A stretch of DNA of 64,000 nt from Gracilaria gracilis (taxonomy: Eukaryota > Rhodophyta > Florideophyceae > Gracilariales > Gracilariaceae): NCBI GenBank assembly GCA_030374805.1, contig JARGSG010000254.1, positions 140,756 to 204,755 on the forward strand, in the 5' to 3' direction. Shown here piece by piece: positions 50,371 to 62,200 of this stretch. Positions within the stretch are counted from its first letter, which is position 1. Every line of letters begins with the position of its first letter. Position numbers and translations under genes: made by a program. Below the pieces are notes generated by a model. The model made no database searches and was not told the origin of the DNA. It worked only from the letters and a program-made list of their open reading frames with translations.

Positions 50371-53121
50371 GGACCCTACCGTAGGGTGCATGCTCGGGCG
50401 CGACAAGCTGTGAAGCGAAAATTGGGAAGCATCGGCGCTTTGCAGCGCACACGGGTGCGCGCTGTCGTGCGCACGCCGATCGGCGATTGTGCTTCATATG
50501 TTGCGCGTGGTCGGCTGCAGCCAGTCGAAGCGCAACACACGCAATAACTTTTTGCAGCACAGTGCGCTTAGCGCACGGCACTTAAGATACAAGTTTGCGG
50601 CTGCCTCTCTGTTGCTCGTTCAACTCTTCACACGTACGCTACGTAGACGACGTCTCACCGTGTACAAGCATGTACGTGTACACACCGCCTCCCAAGTTGG
50701 AGAAAGAGCGCCGTACAGGGTACGTGAAATGGGTGGCAATGTGTGTCGTTTGGTCCTATGTGGGATGGGTGGCAAATTGCCTCGAGGGACAGCAGGAAAG
50801 TTAGTAGTAGGACGGCGAAAGCGAGAAGCCGACTGTGGGGAACAGCGATGGTCGTCGCTAGAGCGAGGTTTGCACCGTCGAGTGGTAGTGACTTAGTCTT
50901 CGCGAGGCGAGATGGAATCCAAAGACTTGGGGGACGCGCTTTCATGCCCATCGTTGGGAGTTCGACCCGCCATCGCGACGGCGCGGCTCACTCTTAAGGA
51001 GCGGGAAATGAAGGACCACGCTGCTTGGAGGCGATCTGAAGGACTTAGTTAATTTCCGCATCATGCGTTAGTAGATATAGATGAGCTACACCGCTATTAG
51101 CTTGTCGCCTCGCTGACGTAATTTCCACAGATGTACACGTGGATTGCACGGCTCGAGGCGCCGCTTAGCGGGTGTGAGTAGCACACGTGTAGCACGGATA
51201 TGCCGGAGGCAGTGCACCCAGCATTGCTGTATTTACTTAGATATCTTATAGAGTATTTTGCCCGGCGTACCCACTGTCAGTGGTGCGCCGTGCTCAGTAA
51301 TTAGAGGGTTGAGCACCGCTCCATTAAGGAAATCGCCCCTTGCCAAGCAAGGGCTTCTGGCTCTAACTATCACGTCTTCGCGGATTGTTCACCTCCAAGT
51401 GGAGTGACGACCGTGTTGTTCACATATAGTTACCCACCCTTGTGGCGCTCCGAGTATAACCACTATTTGTGTGTCTCGTTCCGACCTGTTGTCGTATACT
51501 CGCCCCTGTGTTGGGTTTGTTCTACTTTCTCTCTGTTTTCCCTACTCTGGTGGTTCTCTTTCTCCCCTTTTTGGGTCCGCCTTTTTGCCCTGTTCTCAGT
51601 GGCCCGTTTTCGACACTTTGTCGTTGCCGTGCTACTCTCTTCCGAGGACTCATCTCGTGACATTGTGAACACGTGGATCTCTACCGACTACTGCCTGACA
51701 TCAACACTCTGACGCTTGTAGTGACGGTTTGACCTCGGATTTACACCCGGCTTAGCTGTGTCATTCCCGGAGTGCTCCGTTCGCTGTGCTACCGTATCGA
51801 GGGGAAGATTGCAAACGTCTTCGTGTGCTTGCGCTTTTTCCGCAAAAGGCGTTGCTCTACATATCTTGTGGCCGTGCTAGTTTTGCGCTTGCTTGAGGCC
51901 CAATGTCTTGAGTTCCCAGAACGCGAAGAAAACTTTGACGATGCGCGTCGCGCCTTACGCTTGTTCAATAGCTTTTGCGGAAGTTCTTCACGACTCGAGT
52001 GACGTGGTAATACTTGTTCGAAGGAAAGATTCTGCCAAAGTGTGGGTGGTAATCGCGAGTTTTCACGTTGTGATCTAAATAGACGTGGTCTGTTAGCTTC
52101 ATTGCTCCACCCCTCGTGAGGGGGTCGGGCATAGGAAAACTTTTCTTGCAAATCTTGCATTTCTAGATTGCTTCCTTGCCAGAAGCCATTGTGGAGCTCG
52201 ATTGCTGGCTCTTAGATCCGTTAACAGTTTTCTTCTGCCTGCTAGAAGCACTTTTAGAGCTCGATTGCTGGCTTCTAGATCCGTCAACAGTGTTTTTTTT
52301 GCATTACGGCGTTAACAGTCTCCAACCGTTCCTCCCTGAAAAATGATGACTACTGCACACGGCCTTCAACGACCGACATCATCAGCAACTATCTTAACTT
52401 ATCAATGCATTACGTGTACATGATACACTAGATGTAACAGATATGTCAATTAGTTTCTAAATACCATACCAAGGGTATGGATACCTAATTCATCCCTAAT
52501 TCACCCCTAATTCTCACGTTGTTGTTCACGCTTTCGCCCTTCTCGGGCCTATGATTACCAAACCGCAATAACGTGCCAAAATGATGAGTCAGATGATTGT
52601 GCTGCACGTCAGGGATCATGAGTCGCGAAACGGCGCCACACTCTGGGCTGCTGCTCACGTTCTTTGCGGATCCGTTTCGTATGCAAATATTTTGGCGCGC
52701 AAGGCACAAATTACACCGTTTTCAGCAACTCTGGAGCCGAATGCGGCCAAAGCACTGCTTTTGGTGAAGCTCAATAGGTCTCTAAACCTAATCGACACTA
52801 AATTGTCGAAGAATTAGTAGTTGCGCAGTTGATCACGGATTCCCAAAAAAATTTGCGCCTCACACTCCGTTCTAGTGTAATCCTTTTCATTTAGTTATAT
52901 CCAAATAATGTCCAATGTTAAAGAAAATACATTCAATATGTACAACTTCTTTTCCTCCAATCAACAACTACTGTGTTGTCAAAGTATACAAAATATTCTT
53001 GAAATAATGATAACGGTAAAAGCTTACACAACGGCACCGTAAGCCTCCTCTTCTACTGTCGCCGCCGCCGCCGCCGTCGCCCTGCTCGTTTCGCCTGCTC
53101 TTCGCCCGCAGCCCGTCGTCT
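50371..53121. other. No gene recognised
   Basis: Mixed sequence with short ORFs and no domains. A tandem partial duplication at 52194-52297 is listed separately. From 52970 the DNA becomes GCC-rich toward the BET gene. Confidence 0.35.
52194..52297. repeat. 63-bp period partial tandem duplication
   Basis: GAGCTCGATTGCTGGCT followed by TTAGATCCGT(T/C)AACAGT-type sequence occurs at 52194 and again at 52257. The second copy fades after about 40 bp. Confidence 0.55.
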
Positions 53122-54184
53122 TTGCAGCTCACGTGCTTTTGCGCGCTTGCCGCCAACCCGCCTCGCCGCCATGTAAACGGCATCGGCCTCACCTCCACGC
53201 GCGGCACGGGCACCTCCGGCCACGTGCAGCGCAACGTCGCCGCGCTGCGCCCACAGCGCAAGCGCCGCGCGTGTCTGCCGCCGCCGCCACCGCTGCCGCA
53301 ACTCGCCCCGCTTCCATGTACAACGGCATCGGCCTCACCTCCACGCGCGGCACGGGCACCTCCGGCCACGTGCAGGGCAACGTCGCCGCGCTGCACCCAC
53401 AGCGCAAGCGCCGCGCGTGTCTGCCCCCACCGCTACCGCTGCGGCGCTCCAAACGCGCCGCCGCGCCGACGACACACTGCCAATCACCGCGTTCCTTCCA
53501 AGTCTTCCGCTGACATCTATCAGATAATCATCGTCGATGACGACGCTATTCCCATAACAACCTTCAAGGCTGGCAAACAACCTTCTGCTACGTCAAACAA
53601 GCAGACTACCCCTCAGCCAACTCGCCAATCTTCTCGCATTCGCAGAACTTGGGCTTCAATTGACAAAGAACCTACTGCGAAAACCGCCTCTCTGCCCACC
53701 TGCATGTCTAAGTATAAGAGATTACAGTTTTGCAAGAAGTTGGTAAACTCTTTGTTACGTGAACCTTCATCCGGCCCATTCTCTGCTCCGGTTAGGGAGC
53801 TCTGGCATGAGGCAACTATTCCGCGCTACTTCGAAGTGGTTAAGCAGCCTATGGACCTGCGCACTGTCAAGAAGAAGCTAAACACTACGGATTACAATGG
53901 GCCTGTGAAGGACGGTATTCTACCTTATCGCTTCGATGCTGGCTGAGACATGCTTTACAACTATCCGAGCATATTGCAAGATGATTTCAATACAAGCTTT
54001 AGTGAAGGGTTACCTGCACCACCATCTGCAGAGAAAATATCCTCGAAGCTCTCGAAGAAGCGCAGCACTGCTAGACGTTCTCGAAGAGCGAAGCAAGCCG
54101 CCGAGGGCTCTTCTAGAGTGGTTGATGATGATGCAGACGTTGTGTGTTTGTCGGTACCGAGTGGCGACAAGCCTAAGTCATCTA
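53122..54184 (+). pseudogene. BET-type bromodomain gene, upstream half, interrupted by element B
   Basis: The frame contains a BET-like bromodomain: KKLVNSLLREPSSGPFSAPV, ELWHEATIPRYFEVVKQPMDL, RTVKKKLNTTDYNGPVKDG (about 53710-53925). A single TGA at 53944-53946 is followed in frame by DMLYNYPSILQDDFNTSFSEGLP, which fits the bromodomain end (YN, then LQxxF). Basic and acidic tail residues lead to KPKSS at the edge of element B. A bromodomain reads acetyl-lysine on histones. The N-terminal part is proline/arginine-rich and contains a 146-bp tandem duplication. The NET half of the gene is at 62586-63072 beyond the insertion. The gene start is not clear. Confidence 0.75.
53171..53460. repeat. 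146-bp tandem duplication in the BET 5' region
   Basis: ACGGCATCGGCCTCACCTCC and the following CACGCGCGGCACGGGCACCT occur at about 53178 and 53324, with the rest of the unit conserved. The unit length is not a multiple of three, so the two copies use different frames. Confidence 0.7.
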
Positions 54185-54201
54185 CGTCTGTGTTCTGCAA
54201 A
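54185..54201 (+). repeat. Left TIR of element B
   Basis: CGTCTGTGTTCTGCAAA, perfect complement of 62567-62583. It is followed by TGCTAGTTTTTT, a subterminal motif shared with A. Confidence 0.85.
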
Positions 54202-54839
54202 TGCTAGTTTTTTGGCGAGGGTCGCGCAGAATTTGGCAAGGGTCGTCCAGTAATTTTTTTGGAATATTACCTTGTGCTGCTTTTCCAAATTTTGCAGAAA
54301 ATTGCTTGGATCGCCTATTATTGGTCCGCAGGAAATACTCTGTGGTATTCCGGTCGCGCTAGTTTGCTCTGCCAGGATTAACTGCGCAGTTTTCCACCAA
54401 GCGCAGTTTCTGTTTCCACATTGGGTGCACATTAAACGTCTCAATAAGTGGAATACTCGCATCCACCCTATGGAATAGTAGCGCTAGTTCCGATGCTTCC
54501 TATTCAACCAGAGTTTCCTTTATTTGTATCTATTCACCTATCTGATTCCTATCGTAATCGCTATTCTAATCCCTATTCACTATATTAGCAGAGCTCTATT
54601 CAATGGCATCGGCGAGCGTCAACCTCGCCAGGTTCATGCTCGCCAGCACCATTGAACGTCGCTCTGCGCGAGCATTTTCGCAAAGAATGCGTGCCGACTT
54701 GCGAACTGCAGTACGGCCATGAGGCAAAGCGCCTCATGACGATACTGTACTACTCGGTTCGTGCGTCGCATGTCAGTTCGCTCATCGCACGTAGCGCTCA
54801 CCGCCACGCAAAACGTTCGAAATTAGGTTTATCTGTATT
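54202..54839. other. Left subterminal region of element B, no gene
   Basis: Contains TGCTAGTTT at 54202 and GCTAGTTTGC at 54358. Otherwise no recognisable feature. Confidence 0.4.
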
Positions 54840-56050
54840 GGGATCGGAAAGGAAGCGAGTTGTCAGTATTCCCAATCTAGAGTGTAGAGTATTACTCTTG
54901 TGAGAAACGTACCGCATATCAGAGTGCTATCTGTTTCTAAGAAAAACGTCAGTAGTACCACCATGAGCTCCCTGTGTTCAACGGCTAAGAAAATGAAACA
55001 ACAAGTTAGATTTCTGAAAAACGCAGTTCCCAGACAGAGTAGATCAACAAGACGCACCAATAACATGAACGCATTCAAGAGATTGAGGCACCGTTGACCA
55101 TCCCCATATTCTCCTAGTCGCAACACGGGCAGCATAAGAAACAATCCTTTACCTGTTAAGCAATGAAATGATGGAAAACATGTCAGAATCAAACCAAGAA
55201 TAAACCATCATGCCATGAAAACATAGCCAACTTGCCATTAAGAATCACTCGTTCTGCCTCGTAGACGTAACGCACGTGCCCACTATTAGACCAACGTCGT
55301 ATGCAATCGCATCGAAATCGCTTACCTGTGAATCAATACAATGCCTCCTCAAATGTCAGAAACAAAGCAGAAAGTGACCAATCTTGCTTTCCCAAAGTTT
55401 AAACTTACCATTACGCAGTCTTCTGTACAAAACCATTCCGCATCGTGCCACATTTCTCGCGCTTAACAGTACCTGTGTTCAACGGCGAAGAAGATCAAAC
55501 AACAAGTTTGAATACTTTGAAACGCGTTTCCCCACACACTATTTCAACAAGACGTACCAAGAACATGAACGCATTCAAGAGATTAAGGCACTGCGAATAT
55601 AGGAGTATGCGGATGGTCAACGGTGCCATAGTTAACAATCCGCATAATCGTATAGTCGCAAAACCGGCATCATAAGAAACATTCCTGTACCTGTTTAGCA
55701 ATGAAATGATGAAGAGCATGTCAGAATCAAGCCAGAAAGAAACCAACCCGCAATGAAAACATAGCCAACTTACCATTCAGAATCAATCATGCTGCCTCGT
55801 ACACTTAACGCACTCGCTGACCATTAGACTACGCGCAGATGGATATCGAGAAGCGTTTACCTGCGAAGGAATACAATTCCGCTTAAAATGTCAGAAACGA
55901 AGCATAAAGTGACCAACCTCGCTTTTCCAAACTTACCATTACGAATTCTTCTGTACAGATCAGTTCCGCATCGTTTCAGGAATATTAGTAGTTGGTTCAG
56001 AAGTATGAAGCGTGGAAAAAAAACCTTACCAAAGAACCCAAACGTCCGCA
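54840..56050. repeat. About 525-bp tandem repeat near the left end of element B
   Basis: The stretch with ACATGAACGCATTCAAGAGATT, TTTAGCAATGAAATGATG-type and ATGAAAACATAGCCAACTT words occurs at about 55064-55270 and again at about 55565-55810. AGTGACCAA(T/C)CT(T/C)GCTTT occurs at 55374 and 55907. The spacing is 520-530 bp, with two copies and part of a third. On the minus strand several GGTAAG-type donor words recur, so duplicated exons are possible but not shown. Confidence 0.6.
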
Positions 56051-56238
56051 CCCCAGCAAAAGGAGATTCCCCGAAATGGTTCGTTCAACTTCCTAATCGC
56101 ATGATGTCCGACATCATGCGATTAGGAAGTAAAAGAACTGTTTCGGAAAGCATCAATCATGTTTTGCGCACCGCGCGCGAGAAACCGAACGAAACGGAGC
56201 AAATATCGCCTTCGTCGAAGCGCAATGGGAAAACGTAG
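55888..56238 (+). CDS. Small basic hypothetical ORF, 116 codons
   Basis: Open frame from the ATG at 55888 (MSETKHKVTNLAF) with a Lys/Arg-rich composition. Its later part spans a 43-nt palindrome (NRMMSDIMRLGSK). No domain was recognised. Its first third lies in the third partial copy of the 525-bp repeat, so the start may be fortuitous. Confidence 0.25.
   Translation: MSETKHKVTNLAFPNLPLRILLYRSVPHRFRNISSWFRSMKRGKKTLPKNPNVRTPAKGDSPKWFVQLPNRMMSDIMRLGSKRTVSESINHVLRTAREKPNETEQISPSSKRNGKT
56088..56130. repeat. Perfect 20-bp stem palindrome
   Basis: ACTTCCTAATCGCATGATGT, then CCG, then the exact reverse complement. It could form a strong hairpin or be a binding site; its role is unknown. Confidence 0.75.
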
Positions 56239-56641
56239 TCAGCTTCGGATGAAAAAGGGAGAGAACGTCGTTTTTAAACGTACCAGAAGCCAGTGACCTA
56301 CATCAGCATCAACTGGGACGCTGGCCCGGACGACGATCCCAGATTATGGAGGAGGCGAGGCCACAGAGAATTTTACGCGTCGCCGGCCGAGATCGGACAA
56401 GTGTACAGATATATCGTTGTCAATCGACAGAATTATTTTCAGTGGTGGATAATCAGGGTTGAACCCTGGCGTCAAGGTCGACGTGTCCATGCGTTCCCCT
56501 TTTGAACAAAAGCACGTGATTTAAACTCAAATCTATTCTCCACTCCTTCCCTGTCCTGAGCATCCTTCCCACCGTTCTTCCGTCCTCCGCTTCTCTTCTG
56601 TGCTTGTTACCTTCCTCTTCTCTGAGCCCTTTCCCTCCATT

Positions 56642-57262
56642 ATGGTTTACTACTGCAGGCACAAACAGCGCGGTCGTCCGTTCATGGCGCGAGGAGTGTT
56701 GTCATTTCAGAGACACGTCAGTCAGTGTCCTCACCGTCACAAAGCCATTCCGTACGGTGAGCACAGCATTCGACGGAGCAAGCGTTTCAAGTTATCTGCT
56801 CCACCTCCAAACGCTTCTTCTTCGGAAACCGTTACAGCCCCCTGCCGTACTGCCGAGTCTTTCTCTTCCAAAGAAATGGAGGTCTCCGTTCCACCGGAAC
56901 CTCCAGAACCAGACCGAATTGAGTCGAGTTCTAAACCTGCGTCACCCTCTCCCCCACCCTTTGAAACCTCAATTGGAAACGACTGTACTCCTCCACCTTC
57001 CGTAGAGTCGCTGGGTGCTCTTCACATGGATTATCTTACCGTCTGTCTCGCTTCCGTAGCCTCCAACCTTGGTCACCGTGAGGCAGACGAGCTCATTGGT
57101 CTTCTTCGGAACCCCCGCTTCTCGCAGAAGCGCTTCAACCAAACCATCACCAGTTCCAAACCCTGTACGGAACTCAAGAACGCCTACCGTGTTTCTGAAG
57201 AACAAGTCCTGGTCGTTCGTATCCATTTCATCCCCGTCATTCTTAGCCTTCGAATACTTTAA
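56642..57262 (+). pseudogene. Plavaka-like transposase, N-terminal fragment (element B)
   Basis: Begins MVYYCRHKQRGRPFMARGVL with a finger-like CRH...HVSQCPHRH, a proline/serine linker, and SLGALHMDYLTVCLASVASN, then LGHREADELIGLLRNPRFSQ. The first part is nearly co-linear with copy C at 4751-5557 and the helical part with residues 160-205 of the intact transposase. About 200 residues remain before the frame degenerates and ends at 57262. The catalytic core is missing. The loss coincides with the poly-G junction to the cc gene, pointing to one internal deletion. Confidence 0.8.
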
Positions 57263-57295
57263 ACGATCAAGCGGCGCCTTCCTCTACCATGACGT

Positions 57296-57324
57296 GGGGG
57301 GGGGGGGGGGAGGGGGGGGGGGGG
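57296..57324. repeat. Poly-G tract at the internal-deletion junction
   Basis: G15 A G13 between the convergent remains of the transposase and cc genes. The run length may be misassembled. Confidence 0.7.
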
Positions 57325-57326
57325 TT

Positions 57327-58972
57327 CCATTCGCACCAAGTCGCAAGATGTTCTCTTGTGCTTCCCTCAGCTGCTGTTCAACTTCATCGGCATTTTCTTC
57401 TACCACTTTCGTTCTTCTCCATATTAGATCATAACCCAACAACAAAAACAATTTATCCCTTGTATTTCTCTTTTGCACCCCCACAACATCACTCATTGTC
57501 TGTTTCATTCTCTGCCTTAGACACATATCCGCACACACTTCTAATATGCATCTTTCTGTCAGAGAGGCCTGTCTAATTCCTTCCCAACTCACTTCTTTCA
57601 ACTCACTCTGTACCATAGTCTTCAGCAGCGCATCCGCTCCCCCTTCAACAGATGGTGTGAACATTCCAAAACTGGCGAGGAGCTCCACAGGATTCTTGGG
57701 AACCATCGCGACACCATCCCCCTCGTTTCGAATTATCCCTTCTCCATTCTCCGTCGCTCCCTCCAATATTTCAGCTCGATTGATCCAATTCCTTGAAGGT
57801 TTCTCACCTTCAAAACACAGTTCACTGGTCTCTCTCCTGGCCCAAGTCAACATATTGTGATACACTCCTCGCGCAACACCTCGAAACGCATCGCTTACAG
57901 CGATTCGATGCTTCTTTCGTCCGGTTCGTCCGGGTTCACCGGTACGGGAAGTGTTACTGCCCTCCTGCTTCAATGCACCACGGAAACCTTCAATCACCAG
58001 TTCTTTCTCCTCAAGCTTAGTCTTCAATGCTGTGCTCTGATCTTGCGAAACCTTTACAAGGATTCCCCGTATCATCAAATCCTTCTCCAACTTCTTCACC
58101 TTTGCTTTCAATCTATTGATTTCTTTCAGCAAATCTCTGTGGTTACCAGAAGACGTGATTTCTTTCTCGACAGTTCCCCTGTCTTTTTCCTCCTCCTGCT
58201 CCGCTTCATGTACCTCCCTTGTTCCGTGTACTCCATCTACTTCTGTTCTTCGTGAAACAGTAGAGGTTAGAGTCCTCTTCATTGCACGATATACTGGAGT
58301 TATTTCATCCCCTGCATTATCCGCATTGTCCACGGTGTCAGCCACGCGCCGCTCAGAGTTCTCCTCTCTGAGTCTTTTTCGCCCTGACAAATTCGAGTTC
58401 CGAGGATTTCCCCTTCCCGCACGCTGTATGCCGACCCGTCGGGGCTTCAAGGCAACTGTAGATGCCCTTCACGTCGAAAATGGTGATGGCCGTGGAATGG
58501 TTGTGGGATCGCCCACACTCCGTTGTAGGTCTCTTCCAGTGGGACTACTCTCCAGTTCAGAGACACGGACATTCTCTTGTTCCTCTTGTGAAACTCGAAC
58601 CGTTTCCACAATATCCCTTGTCAACGAACCTGCCGGTTCTCGAGCTTTCGGAACCGGTGAAATTTCTTCGGAGTTGGGATTTTGTTCAACGTTGCCAGTG
58701 GACCGCGTTGGGGAGCTTGGCGATAGCCTACTTTGATGTACATTGCTAGTGTTCCCAGAGGTACCTTTGCGCCGAGAATGGCGGTGACCGACGGTGGGAT
58801 TAGGCCCGTGGCTGGCCTTCGCTGCTGGTGATTGACGTGGCGTTGTTTTAGCAGCCACTCGTGTTGAACCTCTGTTATCCTCACCAAGTTTCTTCTTCTT
58901 CCCTACAGGCTTCTTGCGCGACTGGGTGCCCCGCGTTCTTGCCTTGTCCACCATGTTGTTAATTGATACCAA
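57327..58972 (-). pseudogene. Accessory coiled-coil protein of element B (cc family)
   Basis: Minus-strand frame from 58972 (or an ATG at 58954, MVDKARTRG), with one in-frame stop at 58469-58471. Basic Ser/Pro-rich N-terminus, coiled coil (LLKEINRLKAKVKKLEKDLM), then a domain with FRGVARGVYHNMLTWARRET, TPSVEGGADALLKTMVQ, and DMCLRQRMKQTMSDVVGVQK, RNTRDKLFLLLGYDL. It aligns with 19543-22140 of element A through this domain, then runs into the poly-G tract, so the last 200 residues of A's version are gone. The two copies share more in the domain than in the N-terminus, which suggests that the domain is the functional part. Its role is unknown. Confidence 0.7.
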
Positions 58973-59244
58973 TGCCCAAGTTGAGGAAAGAAAACAGGGA
59001 AGACAAAGAGATTGGAGATTAAAGGGGATTTGGAGAACGGTGTGAAAGAGCGAGGATGGTTGGACACGGAAGGGTGTATGATGAATGGAATAGCGGAATC
59101 AATAACGGTCAGTTTACAGAACCTGTGTAAATCATTGAAAACTAAAAATCGTGCAGCTACACAAAGGGGGTTGCCTATAGACTTCGCAACCAGTCCTCGT
59201 CCTCAGCGGAATCAAGAGTGAGAGCCCAGTTCCAATTTTTTTCG

Positions 59245-59695
59245 GACAGCGGACCCGGGTGCGGTGGCGCTTCATCGGTGCACCGATGAAGCGCCACGGC
59301 GCCCAAGTCCGCTGGCAACGGCGCGTTGGTGGTGCCACGTATGCCATTACCACAGGTTTGCCACAAACAGCGCGTTGGGACAGCGGACCGATGTGCAGTG
59401 GCGCTTCATCAGTGCACTGATGAAGCGCCACGACACCGGGGTCCGCTGTCATCGGCGCGCTGGTGGTGCCACGTATGCCACTACCACAGGTTTGCCACAC
59501 ACGGGGCGTTCGGACAGCGGACCGATGTGCAGTGGCGCTTCATCAGTGCACTGATGAAGCGCCACGACACCCGGGTCCGCTGTCCCAGGCTGTCGATTTA
59601 ATTAATTGGAATTACCTAATCTTTTTGGGACAGCCGTCCGGGGTGGCGTGGCGCTTCATCGGCGCAGCGATGAAGCGCAATGACACCCCAGTCTA
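59245..59695. repeat. Palindrome array of element B (four units)
   Basis: Units start at 59245, 59378 and 59512 (period about 133 bp), with a fourth, diverged unit at 59627. Each has GGACAGCGGACC arms and a core GTGGCGCTTCATC(G/A)GTGCA(C/T)... that is self-complementary. Spacers carry GGTGGTGCCACGTATGCCA and CACAGGTTTGCCAC. The same units form the array at 14641-15754 in element A. Confidence 0.85.
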
Positions 59696-59699
59696 CTTT

Positions 59700-60505
59700 C
59701 CTACTTGGCCTTATTAGTAACATCGCGTTTATCTCCACATTTATTTAGTTCCGTGTCTCTCGCGTCTTCAAGCTTTCTCTAACATCTTTTTGACGCATCA
59801 CCTGCCATAGATGAAATACCACTTTCTCTTGATCCCCTCTCCGCGCGCCATGAAAGATAAAGCTGGAGTTCTTGTAGGTCTGCTTTGTCGGCGTGTCGAC
59901 CAGGGAACCCGTTGTGCGACCCGCTACTGTGCACTGACGCGGTAGACGGTAGACCGAGGTGAATTGTGGTTCATGGATGCAACGATGGAGCGCCATTGCA
60001 CTCCTGGCCATTGCCCAGTCGTCGTGTTTTCCGAAGAATGTAATACGAACCTTTCCCTAAGGGAATGAAACTTTAACTCTTCCACCAAGATATTGGTCTT
60101 TCTAAAATCCAAGTAATAATATAAATATATGTAGCAATAGAGTTGCTTCAATTCTACACTAACGTCACAGGGACGAATGTCTGGTGCGGACACCGTCCGC
60201 TCGATACATATCGCTGTATAGCCGTAGGCGAAACACGCGCATCTCTACAGACTACTGTCACGCACGAATGCTCGTGCGCAAAACATCATATAAGTCATTC
60301 CTTTACAGAATAGGCTCACATGAAGTTCAATCCTTCTTTACGGGGACTTTGAGCCTAGTAAGACACTTATGGAGCTGCATTTATTAGTCACGTTAGTATA
60401 GTGAGCATTGCTGCGGATGCTCTGGAAACACCCTAAATTAGTGTGTTAGGGTGGTTTTCAATCCCTCCAAACGCATCCAGAACCGTTGGTCTAGACCACC
60501 CCCCG
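59700..60505. other. No gene recognised
   Basis: AT-rich spacer within element B, between palindrome units. Confidence 0.4.
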
Positions 60506-60581
60506 GACAGCGGACCCGGGTGTCGCGGCGCTTCATCAGTGCACTGATGAAGCGCCGACTGCACATCGGTCCGGCTGTCCA
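60506..60581. repeat. Solitary palindrome unit
   Basis: GGACAGCGGACCCGGGTGTC...centre TCAGTGCACTGA...GGTCCGGCTGTCC. The right arm is slightly rearranged. Confidence 0.8.
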
Positions 60582-60778
60582 AAAAATTAAAACTTTTTTT
60601 GCCCTGCCGCCCCAGTCGGTCCCGAATATCTGTATCCGGGGCACACGTGCTACTACTACTGGATATCGCGTTTGCAAAAACATCGCAGCCATGTACAACT
60701 AACTCCCGTTCGGGTCTGTTTTACAGCCCCCTGTACTACATTCTTCAGTAGCTTACGCAGGTCTGTTGTCCTCACTAC

Positions 60779-60843
60779 GGCCCGGGCGTCATGGCGCTTC
60801 ATCGGTGCACCGATGAAGCGCCACGACACCTGGGTCCGCTGTC
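60779..60843. repeat. Palindrome unit upstream of the coil gene
   Basis: Core TGGCGCTTCATCGGTGCACC and its complement. The left arm is decayed, the right arm ends GGGTCCGCTGTC. It is about 350 bp upstream of the coil gene start at 61189. Confidence 0.8.
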
Positions 60844-61188
60844 AACGGCGCGCTGGTGGTTCCAAGTATGCAACCACCCGTGTTTTGCTTTTCTCAGAAC
60901 CAAGTGCGGGTATGGCGGAAGAAGAACACGTCGCCAGTCAAGACGGAGTGACTGGAGAGGATGTGCGAGCGTCAGAGGAGACAGGGTGGGGTTAAATAGT
61001 GGAGTGCTGGCGAGGCGTACAGTACAGTGACGGTTCTGGCGCGACAACGGTCGGAACAGAAAGGGGTAATTTATGGTTTCAGATAGAGGCCGTGCGCATA
61101 GGCAGTGGCACGGAAAACGAGGGACGGCGTCGATTGCACCGTATGGCACCGAATTCTTGCTTTCGGTGACGCTTTTGGCTTTTCTAAG

Positions 61189-62200
61189 ATGTCGAACGGA
61201 TACGTGAAGGACGAGAAGCTTCTTGCGTTCTCTGGAAGGGAAGGAGATCGGAGGAACGCCGTCTCCGAAGCGGGAAGTGGCCGAGGTTGAGCGGGTGGAT
61301 GGAGGGTCACGAGAGGAGGATGTTGTGGCTGTGGGGAAGGCAGGGGCTGCGGATGTGGGCTCGAAGGTGGTGGACAAGAAGGGGAAGAAGGATGGGATAT
61401 GGAGGAAAGGGGCGGTGCACCTGAGCCAGTTGGGGATTGGGGAGCACACGGAGGGTGAAGGTGGAGCGGGAGGTAGGAAAGAGCAATTTACGGCGGAAAT
61501 GAAGGAGCGGGTGAGGTTGTTGGGAGTTGTGATGAAGGAGCGAATGGATGATTTTATTGCGGAGAGTGTGGCGAAGATGGGAGGGGTGGTGTTGAGTGAG
61601 GAGGAGAATGGGGGGTCATTGGAAGCAATATCTAATTTGCGGAATGGTTTGAAGGTGCTGGGAATGGAGATGGGTCGTCATGCGGATGGGATGGTGGAAT
61701 GCGTAGGAAAGGAGATACGGGAGCTGAGGGAGGAGAATGTGATGCTGAAGGGGAGGTTGGAGATGCTGGAGATGCAGATTGGAGAGGTGGAAAAGGCGCG
61801 GTTGTTGTTGGTGGAGGTGAAGGGGATGCTGACGGGGACAGGAGGGGAGGTGGGAGGAATTTGTGCCAAGGGGGGAATGAAGGTTGAGAAGGGATCGCCT
61901 GTGACGCCAAAGACTAAGGAAGTGGGTAGTCGCTTGAAGAAGAGACGCAAGGAGGCAGGGAAGGTGGCAGGAGAGGAGGTGCGGCCGGGGCTGGGGGTTG
62001 CGACGTTGACTGGGTTTCGAAGCGCGGCGCATGCGGTGCAGACGGCGGAGCGCATACTGGAAGAGCAGAGGAAGCAGAGAATGGGTGGTATGGGGAGCCG
62101 TTCTGGGGCGAGGGGGGTGTACGGGAATGGGGAGAGCTGCCCGCGGAACTTCTACGAGATGACGTTTGAGGAGACGAAAACGCAGGATCCGAACGCGTGA
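61189..62200 (+). pseudogene. Coiled-coil accessory protein of element B (coil family)
   Basis: Starts at the ATG at 61189 (MSNGYVKDEKLLAF), and one base must be skipped near 61225 to reach the long frame that ends at 62200. The product has an acidic/glycine-rich N-terminus, heptad repeats (KEIRELREENVMLKGRLEML, then EMQIGEVEKARLLLVEVKG), a KKRRKE patch, and a conserved C-terminus (GFRSAAHAVQTAERILEEQR, TKTQDPNA). It matches the gene at 8032-8985 of element A end to end. Apart from the early frame change it is open for 310 codons. It points toward the right TIR, as its partner does toward the left TIR of A. The function is unknown; long coiled coils suggest self-assembly. Confidence 0.7.
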
